DNA of 64,000 nt from Rhizobium grahamii CCGE 502 (GTDB lineage Bacteria > Pseudomonadota > Alphaproteobacteria > Rhizobiales > Rhizobiaceae): positions 121,655-185,654 of the forward strand of contig NZ_AEYE02000022.1 of NCBI RefSeq assembly GCF_000298315.2, in the 5' to 3' direction. A program made the position numbers and the translations under genes. This document shows, in pieces, positions 42,833 through 52,018 of the stretch (the stretch's first letter is position 1; each line of letters opens with the position of its first letter). The notes below the pieces were generated by a model that was not told the DNA's origin, searched no databases, and saw only the letters and a list, made by a program, of their open reading frames with translations.

Positions 42833-44263
42833 ATGAACAGTTTCGTCAAAGCCGTAGGCGTCGGCTTCATCTCGCTTGGGCTTTGGAGCTCAACCGCTCT
42901 TGCGCAGGATTCCTGGTGGAAGACTGCAGCTCAGCCCTATCAGGGCGCGACCATCCGGGGCATCTCTGAATCGACCCCCGCATCCAAATATGTCGAGCAG
43001 GTGCTTGGCCCGAAATTTACGGAAGAGACCGGTATCAAGGTCGAATTCGAGGCAACATCCTGGGACCAGATGTACGACAAGGCGATCAAGGACATGGAAG
43101 CCAATACCGGCATCTATGACTTCGTCTATATCGAGCAGGATATCGTCTATACGTATCTGGCCCGCAACTTCCTGGTCGATATTACCAAGTCGCTCGCGGA
43201 TAACACTAAGATCGCTTCGCCGGACTTCAAGCCGGAGAATTTCACCACATTCTTGAACTACTTCAAGGATCCGAAGTCGGGTGATGTCATGGGCGTGCCC
43301 ATGGAAGCCTTCATCAAGCCCTACCTCTACCGCAAGGACCTTTTCGACGATCCGGCGATCCAGAAAGCCTACAAGGATTCCACGGGTGCGGATCTGAAGC
43401 CTGCGACGACGCATGAAGAGTATACCCAGATCGCCAAGTTCTTCGCCGAATACGGCGCGGACAAGGAGCTCTGGGGAACCACCGTACAGGCCGCGTCGAG
43501 CCATCCCGCCTCCTTCTATGAATTCTTCGAGTCGGTCGCGCCGACCTTCGGCGTCTACAACTGGGGCATCGACGGCACGACCTTCGCGGCCACCGAAGCC
43601 AACGGCGGCCAGATGAACTCGGCCGCTGCGAAGAAGGCGCTTAACTACTGGGTCGACCTGCTGAAATACGCACCGCCGGAATCGACGTCGTCGACCTGGG
43701 ACGAAGTTGCCGGGACATTTGCCGCCGGCCGCGCAGTCCAGGGTCTCGTCTACGGTGAAAACGCTGCCTGGATCGCGACCGACGCACACAAATCGACCGT
43801 TGTCGGCAAGGTGGGCGTGGCATTGCCTCCGGTCGAGCCGGGCGTCATGGAAGCAGCCAAATCCGGCAAGGGATATATCGGCTACTACGATGGCGGCGCG
43901 TTCGGCATCCCGCATTCGTCCAAGAACAAGGACGCGGCGCTGCTCTTCCTGCAGTATATCGGGCAGCCTTCCGTGCAGACCGACTGGGCGCTGGCCGGCT
44001 CCCGCATCGTCATGAACTCGACCTACGACGATCCCAAGATCGTCGATCAGGACAAGAAGATGAACGGCTACTACACGCTGATGCGTGAAGACGGAAAGCT
44101 GTTCGCCGGAGCGCCGCCCTTCCCGTTCCACTCGCAGGTTCTGCAGGTCGTCGCGCCGTTCATCTACAAGGCGATCGTTGGCGAGATCAAACCGGACGAT
44201 GCGCTGGACCAGGCCGCTACAGCAGCCGAAGCCGAGCTCGTGAAACTCGGCTACCGCAAGTAA
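42833..44263 (+). CDS. Polyol/sugar ABC transporter substrate-binding protein
   Basis: This 476-residue protein starts at 42833 behind TGGAGGAGAA. Residues 1-24 are a signal peptide ([18 protein letters not shown], cut near AQD). The mature part resembles family 1 sugar-binding proteins: [92 protein letters not shown]. It is the first gene of the cassette 2 operon. Neighbours point to a pentitol such as xylitol as substrate, but that is inference. Confidence 0.9.
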   Translation: MNSFVKAVGVGFISLGLWSSTALAQDSWWKTAAQPYQGATIRGISESTPASKYVEQVLGPKFTEETGIKVEFEATSWDQMYDKAIKDMEANTGIYDFVYIEQDIVYTYLARNFLVDITKSLADNTKIASPDFKPENFTTFLNYFKDPKSGDVMGVPMEAFIKPYLYRKDLFDDPAIQKAYKDSTGADLKPATTHEEYTQIAKFFAEYGADKELWGTTVQAASSHPASFYEFFESVAPTFGVYNWGIDGTTFAATEANGGQMNSAAAKKALNYWVDLLKYAPPESTSSTWDEVAGTFAAGRAVQGLVYGENAAWIATDAHKSTVVGKVGVALPPVEPGVMEAAKSGKGYIGYYDGGAFGIPHSSKNKDAALLFLQYIGQPSVQTDWALAGSRIVMNSTYDDPKIVDQDKKMNGYYTLMREDGKLFAGAPPFPFHSQVLQVVAPFIYKAIVGEIKPDDALDQAATAAEAELVKLGYRK

Positions 44264-44285
44264 AAAACCGTACCTCCCGGCGGTT

Positions 44286-44315
44286 GGCGGTCACCTTTCA
44301 AACAAGGTGGCCGCC
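44286..44315 (+). terminator. Strong intercistronic hairpin after binding-protein gene
   Basis: A 12-bp stem GGCGGTCACCTT (44286-44297) pairs with 44304-44315 with only one G-T pair and a six-base loop. It lies 23 bases after the binding-protein stop and before the first permease. There is no T-run, so it likely stabilises the upstream message or attenuates read-through, giving more binding protein than permease. Confidence 0.6.
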
Positions 44316-44401
44316 CCGTTTCCCGACTGCGTTTTGCGGGGTCTGCCCGCGACGTTGAAGTCGGGCGAACAAGACTCAATCACGATCTGACGGAGCGCAG
44401 G

Positions 44402-45280
44402 ATGAGACAATCCAACATCGGATGGCTGTTTTTAGCACCAGCCACGCTAATCCTGTTCGTTGTCGGGTTCATACCCTTCATCTACATTCTCTATGTCGGC
44501 TTCTTCGACTGGAACACCAACGCAGTCGATCCCACGCTGCGCTGGGCCGGCCTCCAGAATTACCGAAGCCTCGTTTTCGACGCGACATTCCTGAACTCGC
44601 TGGCGCGCACGCTGGTCTTCGCCTTCTTCGTGGTTGTGAGCGAACTGCTGCTTGGCTATGTCCTGGCCCGCGCGCTGATGGCAGACCGTTTGTGGGGCCG
44701 GCAGTTCTTTCGCACAATCCACACCCTGCCGATCGTTGTCGCGCCCATCGCGGTCGGCGCCACCTGGCGGCTGCTGTGCGTTCCCGGCTTCGGCATCGTG
44801 CCCTATTACCTGAAACTGTGGTTCGGCATCGATTACAACATCTCGACCAACGCCTATCACGCCTTCGCCACCGCGATCATCATGGACCTGTGGCACTGGA
44901 CGCCGTTCGTCACGCTGTCGCTCATGGCGGGGCTGACCGCCTTGCCGAAAGAACCGCTCGAACAGGCACAGATCGATGGCGGCAACAAGCTGCAGATATT
45001 CTGGTACGTGATCGTGCCGATGTTGAAGCCCGTGCTGCTGACAACCGTCTTCATCCGGCTGATGGATGCGTTGCGCTCGGTCGACGAAATCTGGATGCTG
45101 ACCAAGGGCGGCCCGGCCGAGGCGACCCGGTTCATCGGCCTTCATATCTGGATCAACGTCTTTCCGAAGACGGACTACGGCTACGGCGCGGCCATGTCCC
45201 TTCTCACGCTTTACGTCACAATCGTTTTGAGCTGGCTGCTGTTCGTCGCCATGACCGGCCGCAAGGGAGGCGCACAATGA
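44402..45280 (+). CDS. Polyol/sugar ABC permease 1
   Basis: This 292-residue permease has six membrane helices, starting [28 protein letters not shown]. The EAA loop [32 protein letters not shown] lies at about residues 182-213. This matches the MalF-like class of sugar permeases. It ends in an ATGA overlap with the next gene. Typical partner of the MalG-like gene that follows. Confidence 0.9.
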   Translation: MRQSNIGWLFLAPATLILFVVGFIPFIYILYVGFFDWNTNAVDPTLRWAGLQNYRSLVFDATFLNSLARTLVFAFFVVVSELLLGYVLARALMADRLWGRQFFRTIHTLPIVVAPIAVGATWRLLCVPGFGIVPYYLKLWFGIDYNISTNAYHAFATAIIMDLWHWTPFVTLSLMAGLTALPKEPLEQAQIDGGNKLQIFWYVIVPMLKPVLLTTVFIRLMDALRSVDEIWMLTKGGPAEATRFIGLHIWINVFPKTDYGYGAAMSLLTLYVTIVLSWLLFVAMTGRKGGAQ

Positions 45281-46110
45281 GACGCTCCGGTATAACCTCG
45301 TTCGTCCTTTGGGTATGTCTGACCATTCTGACGCTGCTTCCGGTCTGGTGGATGCTGGTCGTTTCGATGCGCCCCCGCGTGAAGCTCTATTCGAAGTCGT
45401 TCCTCATCGACGATCTCTACTGGGACAATTTCCTGGCCGTGCTGAACAGCTCGACCTTCCTGCAATATCTCTGGAATTCGCTGGTCGTGGCGACATCGAA
45501 CGCAGCGCTTGTGTGCGCGCTCGGCCTGCTCGCGGCGTTCGGGCTGTCGCGCTACAAGATCAGCGGTGGTGACAACGTGTTTTTCTGGCTGATCACCAAC
45601 CGCATGGCGCCGCCGGCCGTGTTTCTGCTGCCGCTCTTCCTGCTATTCACCAAGTGGTTCGTCTTCGGCGATTTCATGCTGTTCGACACGAAGATCGGCC
45701 TGATCCTGCTCTATTGCGTCTTCAACCTTCCCTTCGCCATCTGGCTCCTGAAGGGCATGCTGGACGGGATTCCGCTGGAGCTCGATGAAGCGGCGCGGGT
45801 GGATGGTGCGACGACGGGGCAGGTGCTGTCCCATGTCGTCCTGCCGCTGGCGCGGCCGGGATTGGCCGTCACCTTCATCCTGACCTGGATTTTCGCCTGG
45901 AACGAGTACCTGTTCGCAGCGACCCTCACGTCTTCGGCTGGCGCCAGGACCGTGACGACAGCGCTCGCCGAATATGTCTCCGTCACCGGAACGAACTGGG
46001 GCGAGATGGCGGCAATGGCGTTCCTCACCACGCTTCCGGCCCTGGTCGTGCTCGGCTTCGTCCAGAAGCACATCGTGACCGGCCTCACCTTCGGTGCATT
46101 GAAAGGGTAA
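45277..46110 (+). CDS. Polyol/sugar ABC permease 2
   Basis: This 277-residue permease starts at 45277, overlapping the previous stop. A much longer frame exists upstream but it is a shadow of the first permease. Helices begin [23 protein letters not shown]. The EAA loop is [32 protein letters not shown] near residues 166-197, as in MalG. The end THFGALKG-type tail ([11 protein letters not shown]) is the family C-terminus. Confidence 0.9.
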   Translation: MRRSGITSFVLWVCLTILTLLPVWWMLVVSMRPRVKLYSKSFLIDDLYWDNFLAVLNSSTFLQYLWNSLVVATSNAALVCALGLLAAFGLSRYKISGGDNVFFWLITNRMAPPAVFLLPLFLLFTKWFVFGDFMLFDTKIGLILLYCVFNLPFAIWLLKGMLDGIPLELDEAARVDGATTGQVLSHVVLPLARPGLAVTFILTWIFAWNEYLFAATLTSSAGARTVTTALAEYVSVTGTNWGEMAAMAFLTTLPALVVLGFVQKHIVTGLTFGALKG

Positions 46111-46111
46111 G

Positions 46112-46318
46112 ATGATGGCTGGCTTTCAACCTCAGAAAACCGAACGCGACGGGTTCCTGCCGATCCGGACCAACGGCTTCGACAGGGGGTTCATCTCGGT
46201 CGTAATCCTGATCCTGGTGCATCTTCTCTGGATGCGCTTCCTGGAGGGCGTCTTGCCCCTGTGGGTGGCAACGGTGCTCTGCCTGGCACTGGCCGTATTC
46301 ATTATCCGAAAGGGCTGA
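46112..46318 (+). CDS. Small membrane protein of polyol ABC operon
   Basis: This 68-residue protein has a short soluble start ([22 protein letters not shown]) and two hydrophobic segments, about residues 27-47 and 48-64, with a positive end (IIRKG). It lies one base after the permease and five bases before the dehydrogenase, so it is part of the operon. I do not recognise a named family; small membrane proteins of this kind occur in rhizobial polyol transport operons. Role unknown. Confidence 0.65.
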   Translation: MMAGFQPQKTERDGFLPIRTNGFDRGFISVVILILVHLLWMRFLEGVLPLWVATVLCLALAVFIIRKG

Positions 46319-46323
46319 AAGAC

Positions 46324-47364
46324 ATGAGATCACTCGTTCTCGAACGAAAAGACGAACTGCGCATTCGCGACCTGGACCCCAAAGAGGTGCTCGGCCCCAC
46401 CGACGTGCGCATCGCCATCAAGACCGTGGGTGTGTGTGGCTCGGACGTTCACTATTATACGCACGGCGCCATCGGCCCCTTCGTGGTGCGCGAGCCCATG
46501 ATCCTCGGCCATGAAGCCGCCGGCATTGTCGAGGAGGTCGGCAGCGCCGTTCAGAACCTGAAGGTGGGTGACCGCGTTTGCATGGAACCCGGCATTCCCG
46601 ACCCTCAAAGCCGCGCGTCGCGGCTGGGGCTCTACAATCTCGATCCCGCAGTGCGCTTCTGGGCAACGCCGCCGGTGCATGGCGTGCTGAGGCCGAGAGT
46701 GGTTCACCCGGCTGCCTTCACCTTCAAGCTTCCGGACAATGTGTCCTACGCCGCCGGCGCCATGGTCGAGCCGCTGGCAGTCGGCTTTCAGGCAGTATCC
46801 AAGGCGAAACTCACACCCGGCGCGGTGGCGTTGGTGACAGGCGCCGGACCGATCGGCATGGTGACAGCAATCGCGGCGCTGTCGGCGGGCTGCGCCAAGG
46901 TGATCGTCACCGATGTTGTCGATGAGAAGCTTGCCGTGGCGCGCAAGCTCGGCCCCGCCATCATGACCGTCAACGTCCGCTCGCAGGACCTGAAGAGTGT
47001 CATCGCCCGCGAAACCGACGGCTGGGGCGTGGATGTCGTCTTTGAATGTTCCGGCGCGGCCGGAGTGATCGCAGATACGGTGCATCACGGCTGCCCCGGC
47101 GGCGCCATCGTCTTTGTCGGTATGCCGCTGCAGCCGGTGCCGCTCGATATCGTCATCGCCCAGACGAAGGAACTGCGCATCGAGCACGTCTTCCGCTACG
47201 CCCATGTCTATCCGCGCATTGTCGCGCTGTTGGGCTCGAACCAGATCAACGTCGATGCGCTGATCACCGATACTTACGCCTTCGAGGATTCTGTCGAAGC
47301 GTTCGATTACGCCGTGCGGCCGAAGCCGTCTTCGGTGAAGATCCAGATCGAGCTCGGCAAGTAG
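46324..47364 (+). CDS. Zinc-dependent polyol dehydrogenase, probable xylitol dehydrogenase
   Basis: This 346-residue medium-chain dehydrogenase starts at 46324. It has the catalytic zinc motif [14 protein letters not shown] near residues 36-49 and GHEAAG near 62-67. The segment [16 protein letters not shown] near 87-102 is followed by [19 protein letters not shown] near 103-121, typical of xylitol dehydrogenases. The coenzyme motif is GAGPIGM near 167. It would oxidise xylitol to D-xylulose with NAD. The exact polyol is inferred. Confidence 0.85.
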   Translation: MRSLVLERKDELRIRDLDPKEVLGPTDVRIAIKTVGVCGSDVHYYTHGAIGPFVVREPMILGHEAAGIVEEVGSAVQNLKVGDRVCMEPGIPDPQSRASRLGLYNLDPAVRFWATPPVHGVLRPRVVHPAAFTFKLPDNVSYAAGAMVEPLAVGFQAVSKAKLTPGAVALVTGAGPIGMVTAIAALSAGCAKVIVTDVVDEKLAVARKLGPAIMTVNVRSQDLKSVIARETDGWGVDVVFECSGAAGVIADTVHHGCPGGAIVFVGMPLQPVPLDIVIAQTKELRIEHVFRYAHVYPRIVALLGSNQINVDALITDTYAFEDSVEAFDYAVRPKPSSVKIQIELGK

Positions 47365-47365
47365 C

Positions 47366-48136
47366 ATGTACCTGCAGAAGTTGGATCTGAGCGGAAGGGT
47401 CGCGGTCATCACCGGTGCAGGACGCAACATCGGTTATGCCTGCGCTGATGCGCTGTCTGAAGCCGGCGCGCATGTCGTGCTGACCGATCTCGATGAAGAA
47501 CACGGCCAGTCGGCCGTCTCGAAACTCGCCGCGATGGGCCGAAAGGCCGAATTCGTACGCCTCGACGTGACCGATTCCGGCGAAACCGACCGCGTCGCGG
47601 CGGCGATCGCTTCCAAGCATGGACGCGTGGACATTCTGGTGGCCAATGCCGGCGTTGCCGCCCACAGCCCGGCGGAGGCAATGTCCGATGCAGACTGGCT
47701 GAGGGTCGCAAACGTAAACCTCAACGGCGTGTTCTGGAGCAATCGTGCCTTCGGAAACCTGATGCTGAAGGCGGGAAGGGGCTCGATCGTCAATATCGGT
47801 TCTATGTCCGGCATCATCGCCAACCGCCCGCAGCCGCAAGCCGGTTACAACGCCTCGAAGGGGGCCGTTCATATGCTGACGAAATCGCTTGCGGCCGAAT
47901 GGGCAGAGCGTGGCGTCCGCGTCAACGCCGTCGCACCGACTTATATCGCAACCGACATGACGAAGGCTGCGATCGAGAAGACCGGGTGGGACAAGGACTG
48001 GATGGACATGACGCCGATGAAGCGCATGGGCGACGTCGAGGAAATTGCGTCCGTCGTCCTGTTCCTGGCTTCCGATGCCGCCAGCCTGATGACCGGCAGC
48101 ATTGTGGTTGCGGATGCGGGGTACACCTCATGGTGA
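47366..48136 (+). CDS. SDR oxidoreductase 1 of polyol operon
   Basis: This 256-residue protein is a classical SDR with TGAGRNIGYAC near residues 16-26, NAGVAAHS near 94-101, catalytic Ser in IGSMSG near 144, and YNASK near 159-163. Its Asp after the second strand (LTDLDEE) points to NAD. It lies one base after the polyol dehydrogenase and 65 bases before the ATPase. It probably oxidises a polyol or its ketose; substrate unknown. Confidence 0.87.
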   Translation: MYLQKLDLSGRVAVITGAGRNIGYACADALSEAGAHVVLTDLDEEHGQSAVSKLAAMGRKAEFVRLDVTDSGETDRVAAAIASKHGRVDILVANAGVAAHSPAEAMSDADWLRVANVNLNGVFWSNRAFGNLMLKAGRGSIVNIGSMSGIIANRPQPQAGYNASKGAVHMLTKSLAAEWAERGVRVNAVAPTYIATDMTKAAIEKTGWDKDWMDMTPMKRMGDVEEIASVVLFLASDAASLMTGSIVVADAGYTSW

Positions 48137-48201
48137 AACTGCCCCCGCACCCGTCCCGAATGATCCGCGGCCTTGCCGCCACACTGACTGAGGATTGAGA
48201 T

Positions 48202-49272
48202 ATGGCGACGATCGAGCTCGACCAGGTTGACAAGCATTACGGCTCCTATCACGCACTGCGTAACATCTCGTTCGATATAGCCAACGGCGAGTTCGTCGTC
48301 CTTGTCGGACCCTCCGGTTGCGGCAAATCCACGCTGCTGCGATCGCTTGCGGGCCTTGAGGAGATCACCGGCGGTTCTATCAAGCTTGGCGGACATCGCG
48401 TCGATAACATCCCCGCCAAGGACCGTGACGTGGCGATGGTGTTCCAGAACTACGCGCTCTATCCGCACATGACCGTCCGGGAGAACATGGCCTTCGCACT
48501 GAAGTTGCGCGGCGAAAATCTTGCAGATCGCAACGCCAAGGTCGATAAGGCTGCCGAGATGTTGCGGCTCACGCCCTATCTCGACCGATATCCGAAGGCA
48601 CTCTCGGGAGGCCAGCGACAGCGTGTCGCGATGGGGCGCGCGATGGTTCGTAACCCAAAGGCGTTCTTCTTCGACGAGCCCCTATCGAACCTGGACGCCG
48701 CCTTGCGCGTTGATATGCGTTCGGAGATCAAGGCTCTTCACCAGCGCCTCGGGGCGACATCTGTTTATGTCACGCATGACCAGATTGAAGCCATGACCAT
48801 GGCAGACCGCATCGTCGTGCTTCGCGACGGCAAGGTGGAGCAGATCGGTGCGCCACTGGAGCTTTATGACAGACCGGCCAATACCTTCGTCGCCGGTTTC
48901 ATCGGATCGCCGGCGATGAACATGCTGCCGGCCACGATTGATCTCTCTGCGAACTCCGCGCGGCTCGCCGATGGATCGGCCCTTCCCCTTCCGCAAGGTA
49001 TCAGGGCAAGCAATGGCAAGGAGGTGATATACGGGGTCCGTCCTGATCAGTGGATACTGTCGCATGGCGATACGGGCGTGCCGGCGACCGTCGAGTTGAT
49101 CGAGCCGACGGGTGCCGAAATTCTGTTGGCAGCCCAGTTGGCCGGCCAGCGTGTGTTATGCGCCTTTCGGGAGCGCCATGCGCTGAAGACGGGCGACAGA
49201 ATACGGCTTAACGTCGATCCGGCCGCGGCTCATGTGTTCGACAAGCAAACCGACCAGAGACTGGCGTTCTGA
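48202..49272 (+). CDS. Polyol/sugar ABC transporter ATP-binding protein (UgpC/SmoK-like)
   Basis: This 356-residue ATPase has Walker A GPSGCGKST near residues 35-43, signature LSGGQRQRVAMGRA near 134-147, Walker B FFFDEPLSNLDA near 154-165, and the H-loop VTHDQIEAMTMAD. The C-terminal third has the OB/TOBE elements of the MalK group (EVIYGVRPDQWIL). It powers the two permeases. It lies after the SDR gene and 24 bases before the next SDR. Confidence 0.92.
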   Translation: MATIELDQVDKHYGSYHALRNISFDIANGEFVVLVGPSGCGKSTLLRSLAGLEEITGGSIKLGGHRVDNIPAKDRDVAMVFQNYALYPHMTVRENMAFALKLRGENLADRNAKVDKAAEMLRLTPYLDRYPKALSGGQRQRVAMGRAMVRNPKAFFFDEPLSNLDAALRVDMRSEIKALHQRLGATSVYVTHDQIEAMTMADRIVVLRDGKVEQIGAPLELYDRPANTFVAGFIGSPAMNMLPATIDLSANSARLADGSALPLPQGIRASNGKEVIYGVRPDQWILSHGDTGVPATVELIEPTGAEILLAAQLAGQRVLCAFRERHALKTGDRIRLNVDPAAAHVFDKQTDQRLAF

Positions 49273-49296
49273 GCAACAGGCATCGGGAGGTAGACC

Positions 49297-50028
49297 GTGT
49301 CGGACTTTACAGGAAAAACAGTCATCATCACCGGTGCTGGCAAGGGCATTGGTCGCGCCTGCGTTGAACTGCTCACGCAGCGCGGCGCGCGGATCGTCGC
49401 CCTGTCGCGCTCGCAGGCCGATCTGGATGATCTGTCGGCAAAATTCGGCGCGACCGTTATATCGGTCGATCTCGCGGACAATGCCGCGGCACGCACCGCC
49501 ATGAAGACCGCGGGGCTGGCAGACGCGCTGATCAACTGCGCGGGAACCAACGTGCTCGAAAGCGTGCTCGATATGACCGAGGAAGGCTACGAGCAGGTGC
49601 TTGGCATCAACCTGCGGGCCGCGCTGATTTGTGCGCAGGAGTTCGCCCGGGCTCGCATCTCAAACGGTGGCGGCGGCGGGACGATCGTGAATGTCACCTC
49701 GATCGCCGGACATCGTGGTTTCGTTGATCATGTGGCTTATGCCGCCTCAAAGGCGGGACTGGAAGGCGCGACACGCGTCATGGCAAAGGAACTCGGCGTC
49801 CATGGAATCCGCGTCAACGCAGTGGCGCCGACGGTTACCATGACGGAGCTTGCCGCAAAGGCGTGGTCCGAACCGTCCAAACGTGATCCGATGATCGTTC
49901 GCCACCCGATGGCGCGTTTTGCAGAGGTCGACGACATCGCGCGTTCGATCGCACTGCTGATTTCAGAGGACGCGGCCATGATCAGTGGCGCAGTCCTGCC
50001 AGTCGACGGCGGGTTCCTTGCTGTCTGA
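49297..50028 (+). CDS. SDR oxidoreductase 2 of polyol operon, L-xylulose-reductase-like
   Basis: This 243-residue SDR starts at a GTG at 49297 behind GGGAGG. Cofactor motif TGAGKGIGRAC near residues 12-22 with SRSQAD after it suggests NADP. NCAGTNVLES follows near 83, and YAASK near 148-152. This length and pattern recall L-xylulose reductases. It would reduce or oxidise a ketose in the polyol pathway; substrate inferred. Confidence 0.85.
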   Translation: MSDFTGKTVIITGAGKGIGRACVELLTQRGARIVALSRSQADLDDLSAKFGATVISVDLADNAAARTAMKTAGLADALINCAGTNVLESVLDMTEEGYEQVLGINLRAALICAQEFARARISNGGGGGTIVNVTSIAGHRGFVDHVAYAASKAGLEGATRVMAKELGVHGIRVNAVAPTVTMTELAAKAWSEPSKRDPMIVRHPMARFAEVDDIARSIALLISEDAAMISGAVLPVDGGFLAV

Positions 50029-50049
50029 AACCAAGAGCGAGACAAGAAG

Positions 50050-50778
50050 ATGACAAAACCACTTGAAGGAAAGATCGCTGCGGTGACCGGGGCAGCGTCC
50101 GGTATCGGGCTGGCCACGACCCGTGCCCTGATCGATGCCGGCGCCAGGGTTGTGATGGTCGATTACAACAGACAGGCGCTCGAAACCTACGCCGCCGAGT
50201 TCGGCGACGCCGTCGTGATCCAGGTTACCGATCTTCTGGACGCCGCAAGCTGTGCGGCTATGGTTCCGGAAATCCTGGCAAAGGTCGATCACCTCGACAT
50301 CCTGCACTGCAATGCAGGCTCGTACATTGGCGGGGACCTGATCGATACCGATACCGCGACAATGGATCGGATGCTCAACCTCAACATAAACGCCGTCATG
50401 AAAAACGTCCGCGACATCGCTCCGCACATGATTGAGCGCGGGACCGGGGACATTCTGGTCACTTGCTCCGTGGCCGGTCATGCGCCGATCCAATGGGAGC
50501 CGGTCTATTCCAGCTCCAAATGGGCGATTACCAGTTTCGTCCAGATCATGCGCCGGCAACTCAAAAGCCACGGCATCAGGGTCAGCCAGGTCTCCCCCGG
50601 CCCGGTCGTTTCTGCCCTGCTCGCAGACTGGCCTACGGAAAACCTTGAGAAGGCAAAAGCCAATGGCAGCCTGATCGAGCCATCCGAAGTCTCCGACGCC
50701 ATCATCTTCATGCTGACCCGACCGCGAAACGTCACGATCCGGGACATGATTGTCTTGCCGACAAATTTCGACGTGTAG
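50050..50778 (+). CDS. SDR oxidoreductase 3 of polyol operon
   Basis: This 242-residue SDR has TGAASGIGLA near residues 13-22, MVDYNRQ (Asp, NAD type), CNAGSYIGGD near 85-94 and YSSSK near 154-158. The end NVTIRDMIVLPTNFDV is shared by a subgroup of bacterial SDRs similar to sorbitol or ribitol-type enzymes. It is the last gene of the cassette 2 operon, 21 bases after the previous SDR and 245 bases before repeat S2. Confidence 0.85.
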   Translation: MTKPLEGKIAAVTGAASGIGLATTRALIDAGARVVMVDYNRQALETYAAEFGDAVVIQVTDLLDAASCAAMVPEILAKVDHLDILHCNAGSYIGGDLIDTDTATMDRMLNLNINAVMKNVRDIAPHMIERGTGDILVTCSVAGHAPIQWEPVYSSSKWAITSFVQIMRRQLKSHGIRVSQVSPGPVVSALLADWPTENLEKAKANGSLIEPSEVSDAIIFMLTRPRNVTIRDMIVLPTNFDV

Positions 50779-51022
50779 GTGAGGAATGCCAAGTCGGTGC
50801 GGAAGCTCAATTCCGGGCTTCACACCGTAAGCCTGCCATAACAAGCAAACGAAAGCGCCGGATTAAATTTTGTCGCGTAGGCTTTTCGTCGCTGCATCAA
50901 GTTGGTCAGAACGACACGACGGCCGCTTCGCGACGACCGATCAATTGCGCTAACCTCCGAAATGAACGCACAAAACTGCCGCGAGCCTTATGGCCGCCTC
51001 GCCGAAAACGTGAGGTCCGACA
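50779..51022. other. Gene-free stretch after polyol operon
   Basis: Nothing supported is visible here apart from the run into repeat S2. Short open frames lack families or ribosome sites. Confidence 0.5.
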
Positions 51023-51158
51023 GCGGAAATTATTGCCGCTCGACCGCCCAGTTGACTGATGCCCAAAGCCAGGGCACAAAGGTGGCATCCACGGTCGCTC
51101 GCGATGGGAAAACAGAGGGAATTTCAAGCTCCTCCGCTAAACCGTTGAAATCACGTGA
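51023..51158 (+). repeat. S repeat, copy 2 (right end of cassette 2)
   Basis: This matches 41258-41394 in the same orientation, with 51052-51103 identical over 52 bases. It ends at the core GAATCCAA (51159-51166), where SDR remnant B begins. Confidence 0.8.
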
Positions 51159-51301
51159 GAATCCAATACGCCCAGCTTAGCGAGGATTTCCGCCTCGACC
51201 GGTCCTGGACTCAGGATATTGACCCGGATGCGTCGCGACTTGAATTCGATCGCGCAGTTTTTTGCAAAGGCGGCCGTTGCTGCCTTTGAGCCTGCGTAGA
51301 G
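51159..51301 (-). pseudogene. SDR gene fragment, middle part (remnant B)
   Basis: The minus strand from 51301 reads LYAGSKAATAAFAKNCAIEF, with the catalytic YAGSK motif at its start, then KSRRIRVNILSPGPVEAEIL and AKLGVLDS. It stops at the TTGGATTC core and runs into repeat S2. The N-terminal part of the gene is missing; the region above 51301 belongs to a broken MFS gene. Read across the core to remnant A at 36784 it stays in frame and gives a normal SDR C-terminus. Confidence 0.8.
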
Positions 51302-51330
51302 GGTATGTATCAGGAAGGACTTTCGGGCCG

Positions 51331-51621
51331 CGTACGAGCCTCTTTGCCCGTTACAGCCTTGTGGTCGGCTCACTCGCCGCCGCCATGCCCGAGGTTATGG
51401 CGACTGTTGGGCTGGACCAACTTACGGCGATCAAGCTGATGTTTGTTCTCTATGCCACTGCAGCGGCGACTGGCCGAGAGGCTTCGACTGCTCCAACGAG
51501 TGGTGAAAGATGCGTGGCGGAATACGTGCGTAGAAAAAGCCGCCGAGAAGCGCGTTCAATCGTCGTGAAGCTGGCAGATTTGTTTAGCCTCGACCCTTTG
51601 GCCGGAGTATTTGTTGTCCAG
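51331..51621 (+). pseudogene. MFS transporter remnant, forward part
   Basis: The frame reads RTSLFARYSLVVGSLAAAMPEV and later SRREARSIVVKLADLFSLDPL then AGVFVVQS, typical of a bacterial MFS transporter group. The middle has lost residues and the sequence ends abruptly at VVQS. The continuation is on the opposite strand at 51626-51770. Confidence 0.6.
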
Positions 51622-51625
51622 TCCT

Positions 51626-51770
51626 GGTGTTGATCAGGCTGATCCGCTTGGACAGCCGTGCGGCGACAGGGAAGGAGCAGGCAGACAGCACACCGGTCCA
51701 GAAGAAGAAGAAGATGCCCGCCTGGGAAAGCGAGAGGTCGAAACCCTCAAGGAGCCAGAGCGTCAGCAGC
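51626..51770 (-). pseudogene. MFS transporter remnant, inverted part
   Basis: The minus strand reads LLTLWLLEGFDLSLSQAGIF, then FFFWTGVLSACSFPVAARLS, then KRISLINT. This continues the MFS fragment ending in VVQS on the plus strand, but inverted. The two parts meet head to head at about 51622-51628, as after a small inversion. Confidence 0.6.
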
Positions 51771-52018
51771 GGTCTCATACCCGCGCGGGGCCGCTCCTCA
51801 TCTGCGCCGGACTGAAGATCGTCTACGATTTGCTGTTGCTTCTGCAGTTTCGACACGTCAAACCGCCTGAGGAAGATTGATAGGGCGACACAAACCTCTA
51901 TCGACGAAGCGCCTCTCGGGCCGCAGGCATATGCGACCAAGGTTTTTACGGTCGGAGAGCTGCGCTGTCATCTCTTACGCGCAGCGGAGGTCGACATGAC
52001 GCGAACTTTCTTGAACAC

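Noticed and set aside
44422-45276. Long open frame before permease 2
   Set aside because: It is the alternative frame of permease 1; the real start overlaps the previous stop.
36818-51166. A 7-base direct repeat AATCCAA at 36818-36824 and 51160-51166 as target duplication
   Set aside because: Joining there puts the two SDR pieces out of frame and creates a stop. The core at 36777-36784 / 51159-51166 keeps frame and matches the middle junction.
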